From the NCBI GenBank assembly GCA_030831945.1, contig JAURKC010000022.1:163904-227903 (forward strand): DNA of 64,000 bases, in the 5' to 3' direction. This stretch comes from Ferruginibacter sp. (lineage in GTDB: Bacteria > Bacteroidota > Bacteroidia > Chitinophagales > Chitinophagaceae). This document shows positions 1 through 8,958 of this stretch, in pieces; the stretch's first letter is position 1; every line of letters begins with the position of its first letter. The position numbers and the translations under genes were made by a program. Under the pieces are notes generated by a model. The model had not been told where the DNA came from, did not search any database, and was given only the letters and a program-made list of their open reading frames with translations.

Positions 1-345
1 TCAAAGGATAAATTATCGGTAGGCTACTACCCACCCCCGAAAGTTGTGACAATAGTAATTTAAAAAGAAAACCATCCGTTTGCTGAGGTAATGGAATCTG
101 TGGATGGATAAACATGATCAACTTTAGTAGCAGACCATATACCAATAACAAAAAGGTATTATAGGGATTGTTAGATTTAAATACGCCTGTCACTTTGCTA
201 ATTAGTTTTACTTTCCATTTTTGTATAAAAGCTATTTACTATCAATCGTTATACCTTACAAATGTGGTAATTATTATTGGTTTAACAAATACTTTATACC
301 CTATAGCCCATAATTAAGGCGCCTTGTTTTTGAAAGCTAATACAT
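1..345. other. Non-coding stretch at window edge
   Basis: No convincing gene is visible here. Frame 1 of the + strand is open from base 1 to a TAA at 61-63 (20 codons), so the tail of a gene starting outside the window is possible, but so short an open frame is not evidence. The rest is AT-rich with stops in all frames. It lies downstream of the leftward diacylglycerol kinase gene. Confidence 0.4.
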
Positions 346-702
346 TTACCGAAATAAGTTCAAGAGTTTTGGTAAAAAGATAATGACACCGGTAAAAAGA
401 CTTCCAATAGCAGCTATCAATACTGCTGCTGCAGAAATATCTTTGACTACCTTAATGACTGGATGGATATCTTTTGTAATAAGATCGCAAATTTTTTCTA
501 TCGCTGTATTCATCAACTCCAAGCTAAGCACTAGCATGGAGCAGCCTAAAATAAAAAGCCATTCAATGCTATTTATTTTTAGAACGCCCCCTAGTATTGA
601 TACCATCAATAGCGCCATTAAATGAATCCTGAAATTCAGCTGCGTCAAAAAACAATATTGAAGGCCTTTCCATGCGAAAGCAAATGATTTAATAAATTTC
701 AT
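346..702 (-). CDS. dgkA: Diacylglycerol kinase family protein (undecaprenol/diacylglycerol kinase)
   Basis: Small integral-membrane lipid kinase of 118 residues, the usual length of the prokaryotic DgkA family. It phosphorylates diacylglycerol or undecaprenol in the inner membrane for lipid recycling. Three hydrophobic segments lie at about 28-42, 47-63 and 92-112. The family signature ELMNTAIE is at 62-69, and KDISAAAV precedes the third helix. The ATG start agrees with the family N-terminus (basic, amphipathic, FAFAWKGL). The next gene, an aminotransferase, is on the same strand 34 bp upstream and could be co-transcribed. Substrate choice between diacylglycerol and undecaprenol cannot be read from sequence. 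Confidence 0.9.
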   Translation of the reverse strand: MKFIKSFAFAWKGLQYCFLTQLNFRIHLMALLMVSILGGVLKINSIEWLFILGCSMLVLSLELMNTAIEKICDLITKDIHPVIKVVKDISAAAVLIAAIGSLFTGVIIFLPKLLNLFR

Positions 703-735
703 AAATGGTATGCAAATTAATTGCCGTTAAATAAA

Positions 736-1971
736 TTAGTACCCATTTAATAGCGTTATGATATGGCCGCAAGCAATTTTTATTTCATCTTCACTAATGG
801 TCAGTGGAGGAGCAATTCTCATTGAACCTGCAGCAAATAAAAACCAGTCAGTAAAAACACCCCGTTGAATCAATGCATCGATAATTTTTTTATTGACATC
901 AAAGCTTCCAAAATCAACCGCGATCATCAATCCACAACTATATACTGATCGTATAAATGGATGAACCAAAAGCGATACAAAAAGGGCTTCTTTTTGTTTA
1001 ACATTTTCTATTAATTTTTCATCTAGCAAAACATTGAATGCTTCCAAGCCAGCAGCACAACTAACCGGATGTCCGCCAAAAGTATTGATATGACCCAATA
1101 CCGGATGATGAGTAAAAGAATCCATCAGTCTTTTGTCTGCAATAAATGCTCCAAGCGGCATACCACCGCCCAACGCTTTGCCTAATAATAAAATATCTGG
1201 CACCACATCAAATTGCTCAAACGCCCACAGACTTCCATTGCGACCAAAACCACATTGTATTTCATCGAGTACAAGTAAGGTGCCTGTTTCAGTACAGCGT
1301 TTACGCAATGCCGAAAGCCAGCCATTTTGTGGAACAATAACTCCAGCTTCTGCTTGAACCGTTTCAGCTACCACACAGGCTGTGCGGTCAGTAATTTGTT
1401 GCAAGCATTCAAATGAATTATAGTCCAATTGCATTATATCTGGCAATAGCGGCCTGAAAGCATTTCTCCAATATTCATCCCCTATGATACTCAAGGCACC
1501 CTGAGTACTTCCATGGTAGCTATTTTTAAATGAAATAATTTGCGTGCGTCCAGTAAACCGTTTTGCTAACTTCATTGCACCTTCTGTAGCTTCACTTCCG
1601 CTTGCTGTATAAAATACCGAATTAAGAGATGAAGGTAGATGGTCGGTTAATTTTTTTGCATATGCCACTTGCGGACTTTCCACCAATTCACCAAATACCA
1701 TAATATGCATGTAGTCATCGACTTGTTTTTTTATAGCCTCAATCACTCTTGGGTGACAGTGGCCAATATTACAAACACTGATGCCCGCAATTAAGTCGAT
1801 ATAAGTTTTACCGGCTACATCCCAAAGGGTACATCCTTTTGCCTTCACTATTTCTAATGCCAAGGGCGCTTCGGATGTTTGACCTACATGCGAAAGAAAT
1901 AAGTCCCGATTAGAAATAGCAGTTGACCTTTGCTTATCCAAGGGATTATCTAATGATTCACCTTTATTCAT
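736..1971 (-). CDS. Class III (ornithine/acetylornithine-type) PLP aminotransferase
   Basis: A fold-type I PLP-dependent aminotransferase of the class III family (ornithine, acetylornithine, GABA and similar). Visible hallmarks are the ASGSEATEGAMKLA phosphate-binding region, the cofactor aspartate in LVLDEIQCGFGR, and the PLP lysine in LLLGKALGGGMPLG. The C-terminal region is complete. An in-frame ATG lies 30 bases further upstream at 2001, but I prefer the ATG at 1971. The extra residues are not family-like, and the sequence before 1971 (TTTCTTTG, a near match to the Bacteroidota -7 box) could be promoter. The gene is divergent from the carbonic anhydrase gene. The exact amino donor is unknown. 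Confidence 0.88.
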   Translation of the reverse strand: MNKGESLDNPLDKQRSTAISNRDLFLSHVGQTSEAPLALEIVKAKGCTLWDVAGKTYIDLIAGISVCNIGHCHPRVIEAIKKQVDDYMHIMVFGELVESPQVAYAKKLTDHLPSSLNSVFYTASGSEATEGAMKLAKRFTGRTQIISFKNSYHGSTQGALSIIGDEYWRNAFRPLLPDIMQLDYNSFECLQQITDRTACVVAETVQAEAGVIVPQNGWLSALRKRCTETGTLLVLDEIQCGFGRNGSLWAFEQFDVVPDILLLGKALGGGMPLGAFIADKRLMDSFTHHPVLGHINTFGGHPVSCAAGLEAFNVLLDEKLIENVKQKEALFVSLLVHPFIRSVYSCGLMIAVDFGSFDVNKKIIDALIQRGVFTDWFLFAAGSMRIAPPLTISEDEIKIACGHIITLLNGY

Positions 1972-2065
1972 AGAATACAAATGTCGCAAAGAAATAATCA
2001 TAAATAGTGATGTCTTTTTAAATATTAATTTAATTTAGCATCATTCTAACCCAAATAATAAAAAT

Positions 2066-2590
2066 ATGCCAGTCATTCTTCCCGTAAAAGGGGTTTTCCC
2101 AAAGATGGGCGCTAACTGTTTTGTTGCCCCCAATGCTACCATCGTGGGAGATGTAATTATGGGAGATGATTGTAGCGTTTGGTTTAATGCCGTGCTCCGA
2201 GGCGATGTAAACATTATCCGAATGGGTAATAAAGTAAATGTGCAAGATGGGGCAGTCATCCATTGTACTTATCAAAAAACTCAGGCTATCATTGGAAATA
2301 ATGTTAGCATTGGACACAATGCAATTGTACATGGATGCGTTATAGCAGACAACGTATTAATTGGAATGGGGGCCATCGTAATGGACAATGCTCAAATTGG
2401 TTCCAATTGTATTATTGCAGCGGGTGCAGTGGTGCTTGAAAATACAGTAGTAGAACCTGGTAGTATTTACGCCGGTGTTCCAGCAAAAAAAATTAAAGAT
2501 ATCAGTCAGGAATTAATAGGAGGGGAAATTAATAGAATAGCAAATAATTATTTAATGTACAGCGGATGGTTTAAGGAGCAGGGAATCTAA
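2066..2590 (+). CDS. Gamma-class carbonic anhydrase family protein (YrdA-like)
   Basis: A left-handed beta-helix protein built from hexapeptide repeats, 174 residues, the usual size for the YrdA/PaaY/CaiE group. The three histidines expected to bind the catalytic metal at the trimer interface are present (H66, H84, H89), along with the RGDV segment at 45-48. It is probably a cytoplasmic trimeric metal-binding protein. Many relatives have weak or no measured carbonic anhydrase activity, so the reaction is inferred from family only. A small lipoprotein gene follows 21 bp downstream. Confidence 0.9.
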   Translation: MPVILPVKGVFPKMGANCFVAPNATIVGDVIMGDDCSVWFNAVLRGDVNIIRMGNKVNVQDGAVIHCTYQKTQAIIGNNVSIGHNAIVHGCVIADNVLIGMGAIVMDNAQIGSNCIIAAGAVVLENTVVEPGSIYAGVPAKKIKDISQELIGGEINRIANNYLMYSGWFKEQGI

Positions 2591-2611
2591 CTTATTACAA
2601 AAACCAAAAAA

Positions 2612-2809
2612 ATGAAAAAAATAATCATGGCTTTATGCTGCATCTATCTTTTCAGTGGATGTTTTATTTTTAGAAAAAAGGTGGTCTATGGTTGTCCTAC
2701 TGATGGAAGAAATGTTGGAGCAGAAAAATTAGCTTCAGAAGATCCAAAAGCTATGAAAGCCAGCAAAAATGCAAAGTACAAAGGCGGAAAAAAGATTTAT
2801 GAAGAATAA
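2612..2809 (+). CDS. Small lipoprotein, function unknown
   Basis: A 65-residue protein with a classical lipoprotein signal: basic MKK, a hydrophobic core, and lipobox LFSGC with the modified cysteine at about residue 17. The mature part is short, basic and hydrophilic, with a second cysteine in VYGCPTDG. It follows the carbonic anhydrase gene by 21 bp and ends facing rsgA. I recognise the general type (short Lys-rich Bacteroidota lipoproteins) but know of no function. The lipobox makes a real coding gene likely. Confidence 0.75.
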   Translation: MKKIIMALCCIYLFSGCFIFRKKVVYGCPTDGRNVGAEKLASEDPKAMKASKNAKYKGGKKIYEE

Positions 2810-2828
2810 ATCTTGCTTACCCTATACA

Positions 2829-3755
2829 CTAAAAAGGTTTTTTTTCAATACTCTCCAGAATATTTAAATAGCTGTAATAACGATCCGGGTGAATGCTACC
2901 CGAATTGACTGCTTCTTTTACCGCACAGCCAGGTTCATTAATATGCATACAATTATTGAAATGACATTGAGTAATTAAAGCCCTCATCTCTGGAAAAAAA
3001 TGAGACAACTCATTTTTAGGAATATCTACCAAACCTAATTCTCTTATTCCAGGAGTATCAATTAATCTTCCTCCGAATGAAAGATTAAACATTTCTGCAA
3101 ATGTGGTAGTATGTAATCCTTTACCACTCCATCCGCTCACATCCTGAGTCTTAAGTCGAAGATCAGGAAAAACAATATTAATGAAAGATGATTTGCCTAC
3201 CCCAGAATGACCACTGAGTAAAGTTGTTTTATCTTTTAATAAACTTTTTACTTCCTCTATGCCAATATTTTTTTCAATACTTATGAGCAATACTTTGTAA
3301 CCGATTGCCTCATAGATTTCTTTGACCTCATTAAATCTTGATAGCTCCTTTTCTTTGTATAGATCTGATTTATTAAAAACAAGAATAGACGGAACATGGT
3401 AGGCTTCAGAAGTAATTAAAAACCGATCAATGAATCCAAGCGATGTTTTGGGCTCCTTTAAAGTCGCAAACAAAAGTGATTGATCAAGATTAGACGCAAT
3501 GATATGATGCTGGTTGCGATTGTGCGGAGAAGAACGAGTGATATAATTTTTACGTGAGGCTATATCAGTAATGGTCAATGTATTTTCCAACTCATTTTCC
3601 ATGTCTGCCAATACCACATCTCCTACAGCAACCGGATTAGTAGAAGTGATATTGTCCATCTTAAATTTACCTTTAATACGGGCATTAAAAACCTTACCAT
3701 TCTCGTCCTGAACAATATACCAGCTGCCGGTACTTTTATACACTGTTGCCATCAT
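2829..3755 (-). CDS. rsgA: Ribosome small-subunit-dependent GTPase A
   Basis: Circularly permuted GTPase that acts late in 30S ribosome maturation. Length (308 aa) and domain order are typical: N-terminal OB fold (about 1-70), permuted GTPase with the G4 motif NKSD at 128-131 before the P-loop GHSGVGKS at 182-189 and G3 DTPG at 233-236, then a C-terminal zinc finger with C264, C269, H271 and C277. The start has two adjacent ATG codons (3755 and 3752). The small lipoprotein gene converges on it at the 3' end. Confidence 0.97.
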   Translation of the reverse strand: MMATVYKSTGSWYIVQDENGKVFNARIKGKFKMDNITSTNPVAVGDVVLADMENELENTLTITDIASRKNYITRSSPHNRNQHHIIASNLDQSLLFATLKEPKTSLGFIDRFLITSEAYHVPSILVFNKSDLYKEKELSRFNEVKEIYEAIGYKVLLISIEKNIGIEEVKSLLKDKTTLLSGHSGVGKSSFINIVFPDLRLKTQDVSGWSGKGLHTTTFAEMFNLSFGGRLIDTPGIRELGLVDIPKNELSHFFPEMRALITQCHFNNCMHINEPGCAVKEAVNSGSIHPDRYYSYLNILESIEKKPF

Positions 3756-3821
3756 AGACTACAAATTTCACTAATTAAAACGATATGAAAAGGTTTTAAT
3801 AAATATAATTACGCTTGGAGC

Positions 3822-4826
3822 CTATGGAAATTTCTTGAAAATTGTAAACTTGAGTATCAGTTCTGCTAACAAAAAAATGAGCGCTACCAGCAAAAAAGGG
3901 GTAAATTTTTCAGTATATCTAGTGATGGTAAAAATCTCAACCTTCGATTTTTCTAGTCGGTCAATCTCGGTGTATATATTTTGTAAGCCCACATTATCTT
4001 TAGCTCTAAAATACTGACCACCTGTTTCACCTGCAATTGCCTTTAGTAATTTTTCATCTATCGTAACTTTTTGCTGCTGCATGATTACCCCTAAATCGGT
4101 CTTAACAGGATAGGGAGCATACCCCTCAGTTCCCACACCAATTGTATAAACTTTAATACCAAAAGCTTTCGCAATTTCCTTGGCATTATCAGGTCCAATT
4201 AAACCGCCATTATTTTCACCGTCAGTCAATAAAATAACTAATTTACTTTTAGACTTACTATTACGCAAACGATCAATGCCAGTAGACAGGCCATCACCAA
4301 TAGCAGTTCCATCTTCTAATAAGCCATTCCTTATTGTTTCGATAGCAGATTTAAGCACCGCTTTATCGGTAGTGAGTGGGCATTGAGTAAAACTTTCGCC
4401 TGAAAAAATTACCACTCCTATTCTATCCGTTAATCTTCTTTCTACAAAACTATTAGCAACAGCTTTTGCTGCCTCCATTCTGTTAGGGGTAAAATCTTGT
4501 GCAGTCATACTTCCACTCACATCGATACACAATACTATATCCACCCCTTCACCTTCAGCTCGCTGTTCTTCATTTTTTGTCTGAGGTCGAGCCATTGCAA
4601 TAATTATCAAGAGAATTCCTAAAAACCGAAAAACTAAAACAATAGGTCGAAATATACTTTTCCAAGATCTGAAGGATTGGAAATTTTTTAAAGAAGAGAC
4701 CTGAATACCAGCTTGCTGATTACTTGGAAATTTATTTTTCCATATAATCATCAAGGGAATAACTAAGGCAAGCCAAAGCACCCAAGGATAAGCGAAATGA
4801 ATAGTATCTAGATAATCAGTTAACAA
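3822..4826 (-). CDS. batA: BatA: von Willebrand factor A domain membrane protein
   Basis: Inner-membrane protein with one large vWA domain, last gene of the bat operon. Hydrophobic segments lie at about 14-29, 60-78 and near the C-terminus (310-330). The metal-ion-dependent adhesion site DVSGSM is at 102-107. Family members are linked with aerotolerance and envelope stress, but their biochemical role is unsettled. The only start that keeps the conserved N-terminus (HFAYPWVLWL) is a TTG placed directly after the TAA of the upstream gene (TAATTG), which suggests translational coupling. The batB and batC functions are encoded about 30 kb away as a fusion. Confidence 0.9.
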   Translation of the reverse strand: MLTDYLDTIHFAYPWVLWLALVIPLMIIWKNKFPSNQQAGIQVSSLKNFQSFRSWKSIFRPIVLVFRFLGILLIIIAMARPQTKNEEQRAEGEGVDIVLCIDVSGSMTAQDFTPNRMEAAKAVANSFVERRLTDRIGVVIFSGESFTQCPLTTDKAVLKSAIETIRNGLLEDGTAIGDGLSTGIDRLRNSKSKSKLVILLTDGENNGGLIGPDNAKEIAKAFGIKVYTIGVGTEGYAPYPVKTDLGVIMQQQKVTIDEKLLKAIAGETGGQYFRAKDNVGLQNIYTEIDRLEKSKVEIFTITRYTEKFTPFLLVALIFLLAELILKFTIFKKFP

Positions 4827-5795
4827 TTAATTGGTTTTTTTTGAATCTTTAATTTCAGTTGATGTATTCAAGGCTGCATTTTTTTGAATTACTTCTATTA
4901 GCACTTCAATCGATTTTTTAGCCTCTGCGGACTCCAAAATTGGTGGCAAATACTTAGCAAATTTTACAGCATCCCCGCAACGAAGGCTAGCAGAAACTTT
5001 TGACAATAATTCATGATTATACTGCTGTACTTTTAATAAAAGCAATATTTCATCGGTGGTTTTATTTGAATAAGCTGATAGATACACCCTTGATAAATAC
5101 TGCTTAAAAATTACACCCATTTTAGAATGAAATATTTTAACCTCTTCCCTAATTGACAAATTATATTCCTCCAAATTTTTCAATTCCTGCATTGCTTCTT
5201 CATACGCTGTTAATTTAGATAATTTGTTGGTGTGAGGATCTTTATTCTTTCTCTTCCGCCATCTAATATAGAGTGCAGTCAACAATAGCAAGACTAATAT
5301 TCCTACAATCCAATACCCAATTGAATTAGTCGTTTCTGCCTCCTTAATCGGCTTAATGTCCCTAATTTGCTTAGTGGTATCACTCGTTGAAAAAGAAACT
5401 ATTACAGGTAATGAATCAGTAAAAAAAGTAAAGGAGCTATCTTGTTTTATCGTTTCTACTTTCACTAGAAGAGAGGGTAGCACCCATTTGCCAGAATCAA
5501 AGCTGGTAAAGGTGATCGTATTAACTATACCTAAAAGATTTTGATTGTTATATATTGAATCAATCTTGCTATTCACCACTTCGAAATGAGCCATCGAATC
5601 AGTTACAATTGGCCAATGAAAAATATAATTATTCTTTGAGAAATCTGCTTTGATAGTAAGCGTAAATTGTTCGCCTATTAAAATTTCTTGTTTATTAATC
5701 GAGCTTTGAATAGCAGGCTGAGCATAGCTTAAATTAATTGAAAGACAGAGCAATACTGTCGTCAAAAATAAATTCCAATTTTTCCAATTAACCAT
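4827..5795 (-). CDS. Exported single-pass membrane protein of the bat operon
   Basis: A 322-residue protein between DUF58 and BatA. It has an N-terminal signal peptide ending near YAQPAIQ, an immunoglobulin-like beta-rich periplasmic region (about 27-150), one transmembrane helix at about 160-177 followed by a basic RWRKRKNK stop-transfer, and a helical cytoplasmic tail. The layout resembles the short BatD-like or DUF4381-like proteins that often sit at this place in Bacteroidota bat operons. I cannot assign a family with certainty. It probably works with the MoxR/DUF58/BatA complex. Confidence 0.7.
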   Translation of the reverse strand: MVNWKNWNLFLTTVLLCLSINLSYAQPAIQSSINKQEILIGEQFTLTIKADFSKNNYIFHWPIVTDSMAHFEVVNSKIDSIYNNQNLLGIVNTITFTSFDSGKWVLPSLLVKVETIKQDSSFTFFTDSLPVIVSFSTSDTTKQIRDIKPIKEAETTNSIGYWIVGILVLLLLTALYIRWRKRKNKDPHTNKLSKLTAYEEAMQELKNLEEYNLSIREEVKIFHSKMGVIFKQYLSRVYLSAYSNKTTDEILLLLKVQQYNHELLSKVSASLRCGDAVKFAKYLPPILESAEAKKSIEVLIEVIQKNAALNTSTEIKDSKKTN

Positions 5796-5828
5796 TTTAA
5801 ATTTTAGTTACCCTGTTATCAGTTAACA

Positions 5829-6800
5829 TCAGCTTCTTTTAATGAAAAACTGTTGCAATATTTTTACATAATCCTCATCCGTTCTAATATGTAAAAGATC
5901 AGCACCTGCTTTTTTGAAATAATTTTTACACAAATCGCTTTGCTCTATAAATCTTTTTTTATACGTATACTGAACCAGCGCATCATTACTGTCAATCAGC
6001 TTTTGATTGCCCGTTTCGAAATCTTGTACCACTAACAATCCTGCTTCGGGCAGCTGCATATCCATCTTGTCGTACACCCGCAAACCGATTACATCGTGCC
6101 TGCCACCAATCACTTTCAAATCATCCTCAAATACTGCGTCTACAAAATCACTCATTATAAAAGCAATACTTTTTTGGCGAGTAGCTTTATTAAAAAACTT
6201 AATAGCTTCTTCCATCTTAGTGCTTTTTCCTACAGGAGTAGTTGATAATAACTGTCGCACAATATAAAGAGCGTGCTGCCTTCCTTTTTTAGGTGGAATG
6301 AATTTTTCAACCTTATCACTAAAAAATATTACGCCTACCTTATCATTATTATTAATAGCACTAAAGGTTAATAAAGCACCCATCTCAGTAAGCATATCGC
6401 GCTTTCTTGATTGAACCGTTCCAAATAAATTACTAGCACTCGTATCCACCAATAAATAAATACAAAGCTCTCTTTCCTCTTCAAATACCTTGGTAAAGGG
6501 ATGGCTAAATCTAGCACTTACATTCCAATCAATAAATCGCACATCATCCCCTGCATAGTACTCCCTAACCTCTCTAAAGCTCATTCCCTTTCCTTTGAAA
6601 GCAGAATGATATTCTCCAGTAAACAAATGGGTGGTGATTTTTTTACTCTTAATCTCTAATTCACGAACCTTACGCATCATAGCAGCCCCATTTAATTCGT
6701 TTGACAGAATAGATTCAGTAGGCTGCAAATTTTCCGTATTAATTTTCTTTTTAAACAAACTGATTGATTGAATAAAGTGCTTAAAGTAAATATTTGACAA
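5829..6800 (-). CDS. DUF58 domain protein (vWA-like), bat operon
   Basis: A DUF58 protein, the usual partner of MoxR ATPases. Visible are the GEYHSAFKGKGMSFREVREY and DVRFIDWNVSAR regions near residues 60-95 and a vWA-type metal site VDTSASN further on. No transmembrane helix is seen, so it is probably cytoplasmic. The annotated start is a TTG 2 bp after the moxR stop, which gives about 40 extra residues before the conserved MRKVRELEIKSKK segment. An internal ATG pair there (near 6680) is the alternative start. Confidence 0.85.
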   Translation of the reverse strand: MSNIYFKHFIQSISLFKKKINTENLQPTESILSNELNGAAMMRKVRELEIKSKKITTHLFTGEYHSAFKGKGMSFREVREYYAGDDVRFIDWNVSARFSHPFTKVFEEERELCIYLLVDTSASNLFGTVQSRKRDMLTEMGALLTFSAINNNDKVGVIFFSDKVEKFIPPKKGRQHALYIVRQLLSTTPVGKSTKMEEAIKFFNKATRQKSIAFIMSDFVDAVFEDDLKVIGGRHDVIGLRVYDKMDMQLPEAGLLVVQDFETGNQKLIDSNDALVQYTYKKRFIEQSDLCKNYFKKAGADLLHIRTDEDYVKILQQFFIKRS

Positions 6801-6802
6801 TC

Positions 6803-7804
6803 CTAAGGAACTACTACTACCCTTAATATCTCGTCAATTATCATGGAAACGTTTACATTTTCTGCTTCGGCCTCATAGGTTAGACCAATACGATGGCGCA
6901 ATACATCTTTACAAATACTCCTTACATCTTCAGGAATTACAAAACCCCTTTTATTTAAATATGCATGTGCCTTAGCCGCTAAAGCTAAATTAATACTTGC
7001 CCTTGGGGAACCTCCGAAACTAATCAGCGGCTTTAATTTAGGCAGATTGTATTTCTCTGGATAACGAGTAGCAAATACGATATCCAAAATATAATTTTCA
7101 ACTTTTTCGTCTAAGTAAACTTTTCTTACTAATTCTTTTGCAATCAAAATTTCTTGAGTAGATGCTACAGCAGAGATTGGTGGAAAAGATAAGCCCTCCG
7201 TATTTTGACGAATGATTAACTGCTCCTCCGTCTTTGAAGGATAATCAATAATCACCTTTAGCATAAACCTATCCACCTGTGCTTCGGGTAAGGGATAGGT
7301 CCCTTCCTGTTCAATTGGGTTTTGTGTTGCTAGTACTAGAAATGGCTCTTCTAATTTGAAGGTAGTATCGCCAATGGTTACCTGCCTTTCTTGCATAGCC
7401 TCTAATAAAGCACTCTGTACTTTTGCAGGGGCCCTATTGATTTCATCTGCTAAAATGAAATTTGAAAAAATGGGCCCTTTACGCACCATAAATTCATTTT
7501 TTGCCTGATTGTAAATCATGGTACCTACCACATCCGCTGGCAACAAATCAGGTGTAAACTGTATTCGGCTAAAATTTGCATGAATGGATTGCGCTAAGGA
7601 TTTAATAGATAGTGTTTTTGCTAATCCAGGCACCCCCTCTAATAATACATGCCCATTACTCAATAAGCCAATCAATAACCTTTCAATCATCCCGTGTTGG
7701 CCCACAATTACTTTACTTAATTCATCATTAATTTTGTTAACAAACCCTGCTGACTGGTTGATCTCCTCATTCAGCAAGCGGATGTCTTCGGCAGTTTGAA
7801 GCAT
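6803..7804 (-). CDS. MoxR-type AAA+ ATPase, first gene of the bat operon
   Basis: AAA+ ATPase of the MoxR family, 333 residues. Walker A GVPGLAKT is at 57-64 and Walker B ILADEINRAP at 117-126. Sensor and lid regions (ATQNPIEQEGTYPLPEAQ, SPRASINL) are intact. MoxR proteins act as chaperone-like ATPases that activate vWA-domain partners, which fits the DUF58, BatD-like and BatA genes that follow on the same strand with gaps of 2-33 bp or none. Translation starts at an ATG. Confidence 0.95.
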   Translation of the reverse strand: MLQTAEDIRLLNEEINQSAGFVNKINDELSKVIVGQHGMIERLLIGLLSNGHVLLEGVPGLAKTLSIKSLAQSIHANFSRIQFTPDLLPADVVGTMIYNQAKNEFMVRKGPIFSNFILADEINRAPAKVQSALLEAMQERQVTIGDTTFKLEEPFLVLATQNPIEQEGTYPLPEAQVDRFMLKVIIDYPSKTEEQLIIRQNTEGLSFPPISAVASTQEILIAKELVRKVYLDEKVENYILDIVFATRYPEKYNLPKLKPLISFGGSPRASINLALAAKAHAYLNKRGFVIPEDVRSICKDVLRHRIGLTYEAEAENVNVSMIIDEILRVVVVP

Positions 7805-7870
7805 AATAAATAATTAAATTCGCCCTCTGTAAGAGAGCCGATTTGAAAATTACAAAATCAATTGAAATGG

Positions 7871-8020
7871 ATGAGTCAAATGAACTCCCTCCAATACCTA
7901 TTTGGTGAGCGAAAATACGAACTATACCACTACAATAATATCATCAAGGCCCCGATATTCGTTAAAATCTACTTAATCCTAGGGTACTTTCTAATTAATT
8001 TTAGCTTTTACAAACATTAA
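7871..8020 (+). CDS. Possible small membrane protein, 49 aa
   Basis: An ATG-to-TAA frame of 49 codons lies in the gap between the divergent moxR and DUF4239 genes. The translation has a charged N-terminal half (FGERKYELYH) and a hydrophobic, aromatic C-terminal half from about residue 28 (VKIYLILGYFLINF) that could span the membrane. A frame this long can arise by chance in AT-rich DNA, and I recognise no homologue. It is listed because nothing else explains the gap. Confidence 0.25.
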   Translation: MSQMNSLQYLFGERKYELYHYNNIIKAPIFVKIYLILGYFLINFSFYKH

Positions 8021-8098
8021 GGGGTGTGTTTTATATTACTATCATATTTATTGTAAATTCGTAATTAATAATTAATAACCGATACTAAAAATAATTCT

Positions 8099-8887
8099 AT
8101 GGATTTTTATTGGGTATACGACATTCCTGAATGGCAATTTTTCATTCTTTGCAATTTACTTTTTATATCTTTTTCACTTCTAGGGACTTTTTTCTTTAGC
8201 AAAAAATTTGAAAAGCTGTTTTCACTAAGTGTTGAACATAATTCCATTGTTTCAACTTTTATAGCCACGAGTGGTGTTTTTTATGGTATTACACTTGGCT
8301 TAATTGCAGTAGGGACATTTGAAAACTACAATTCTGTAGAATCAACAGTGAATAATGAAAGTAGTTCATTAGGGAGCTTGTATGATAATGTAGAAATATT
8401 GGAGGACTCTAGTAAAGTGAAAATGCTTGCTACGCTTAAGAATTATACCACCTTTATTGTTGATACTGCTTGGGCGCTGCAAAAAGAAGGTGTAATTTCA
8501 AATAGAGGCGCCGAAATTATAAACTCCTTTGAAAAAGAATTAGCCCATTACGTCCCAAAGAGTGAAAAAGATAAAATACTTTTTACTGAAGTTTTTAAAC
8601 AATTAAATACGCTGATAAGAGATAGAAGACTGAGGTTAAATTCTGTCAGTTCAGCATTACCCTCTGCTATTTGGATCATTTTGTTTCTAGGCGCCTTTGT
8701 CAATATCGCTCTGACTTGGTGTTTGGTCATTAATAATAAAAAATTAGATATTATCATGAATGTTTTAAGTGGATTACTTCTTGGATCACTCATTTTTCTA
8801 ATTGCATCACTAGACAATCCTTACAGGGGAGATTTTTCGGTTAGCCCTCAAGCGTTTCAGGTATTATTAGATGAATTGATGAAATAA
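8099..8887 (+). CDS. DUF4239 (bestrophin-like) membrane protein
   Basis: A 262-residue membrane protein with hydrophobic segments near 14-34, 50-75, 190-212 and 220-238. The C-terminal signature SLDNPYRGDFSVSP is typical of DUF4239 proteins. The long middle region (about 80-185) is hydrophilic and helical. Function is unknown for the family; a distant likeness to bestrophin-type channels has been proposed. The gene is followed after 71 bp by another small membrane protein gene. Confidence 0.75.
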   Translation: MDFYWVYDIPEWQFFILCNLLFISFSLLGTFFFSKKFEKLFSLSVEHNSIVSTFIATSGVFYGITLGLIAVGTFENYNSVESTVNNESSSLGSLYDNVEILEDSSKVKMLATLKNYTTFIVDTAWALQKEGVISNRGAEIINSFEKELAHYVPKSEKDKILFTEVFKQLNTLIRDRRLRLNSVSSALPSAIWIILFLGAFVNIALTWCLVINNKKLDIIMNVLSGLLLGSLIFLIASLDNPYRGDFSVSPQAFQVLLDELMK

Positions 8888-8958
8888 AATATTTATTAAA
8901 TACGATTCAAATTTGATCATTTAATAGATAAGCCCTAATTCTTAAATTTATTTAAGTG

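Noticed and set aside
1..63. C-terminal end of a gene entering from the left
   Set aside because: Only 20 open codons without a recognisable motif; kept as a note on the non-coding edge.
1133..1357. Small + strand frames inside the aminotransferase gene
   Set aside because: Antisense shadows of a well-supported gene.
3774..3800. Terminator between batA and rsgA
   Set aside because: ATTAAAAC/GTTTTAAT is an 8-bp A/T-rich stem with no clear T run; too weak to call.
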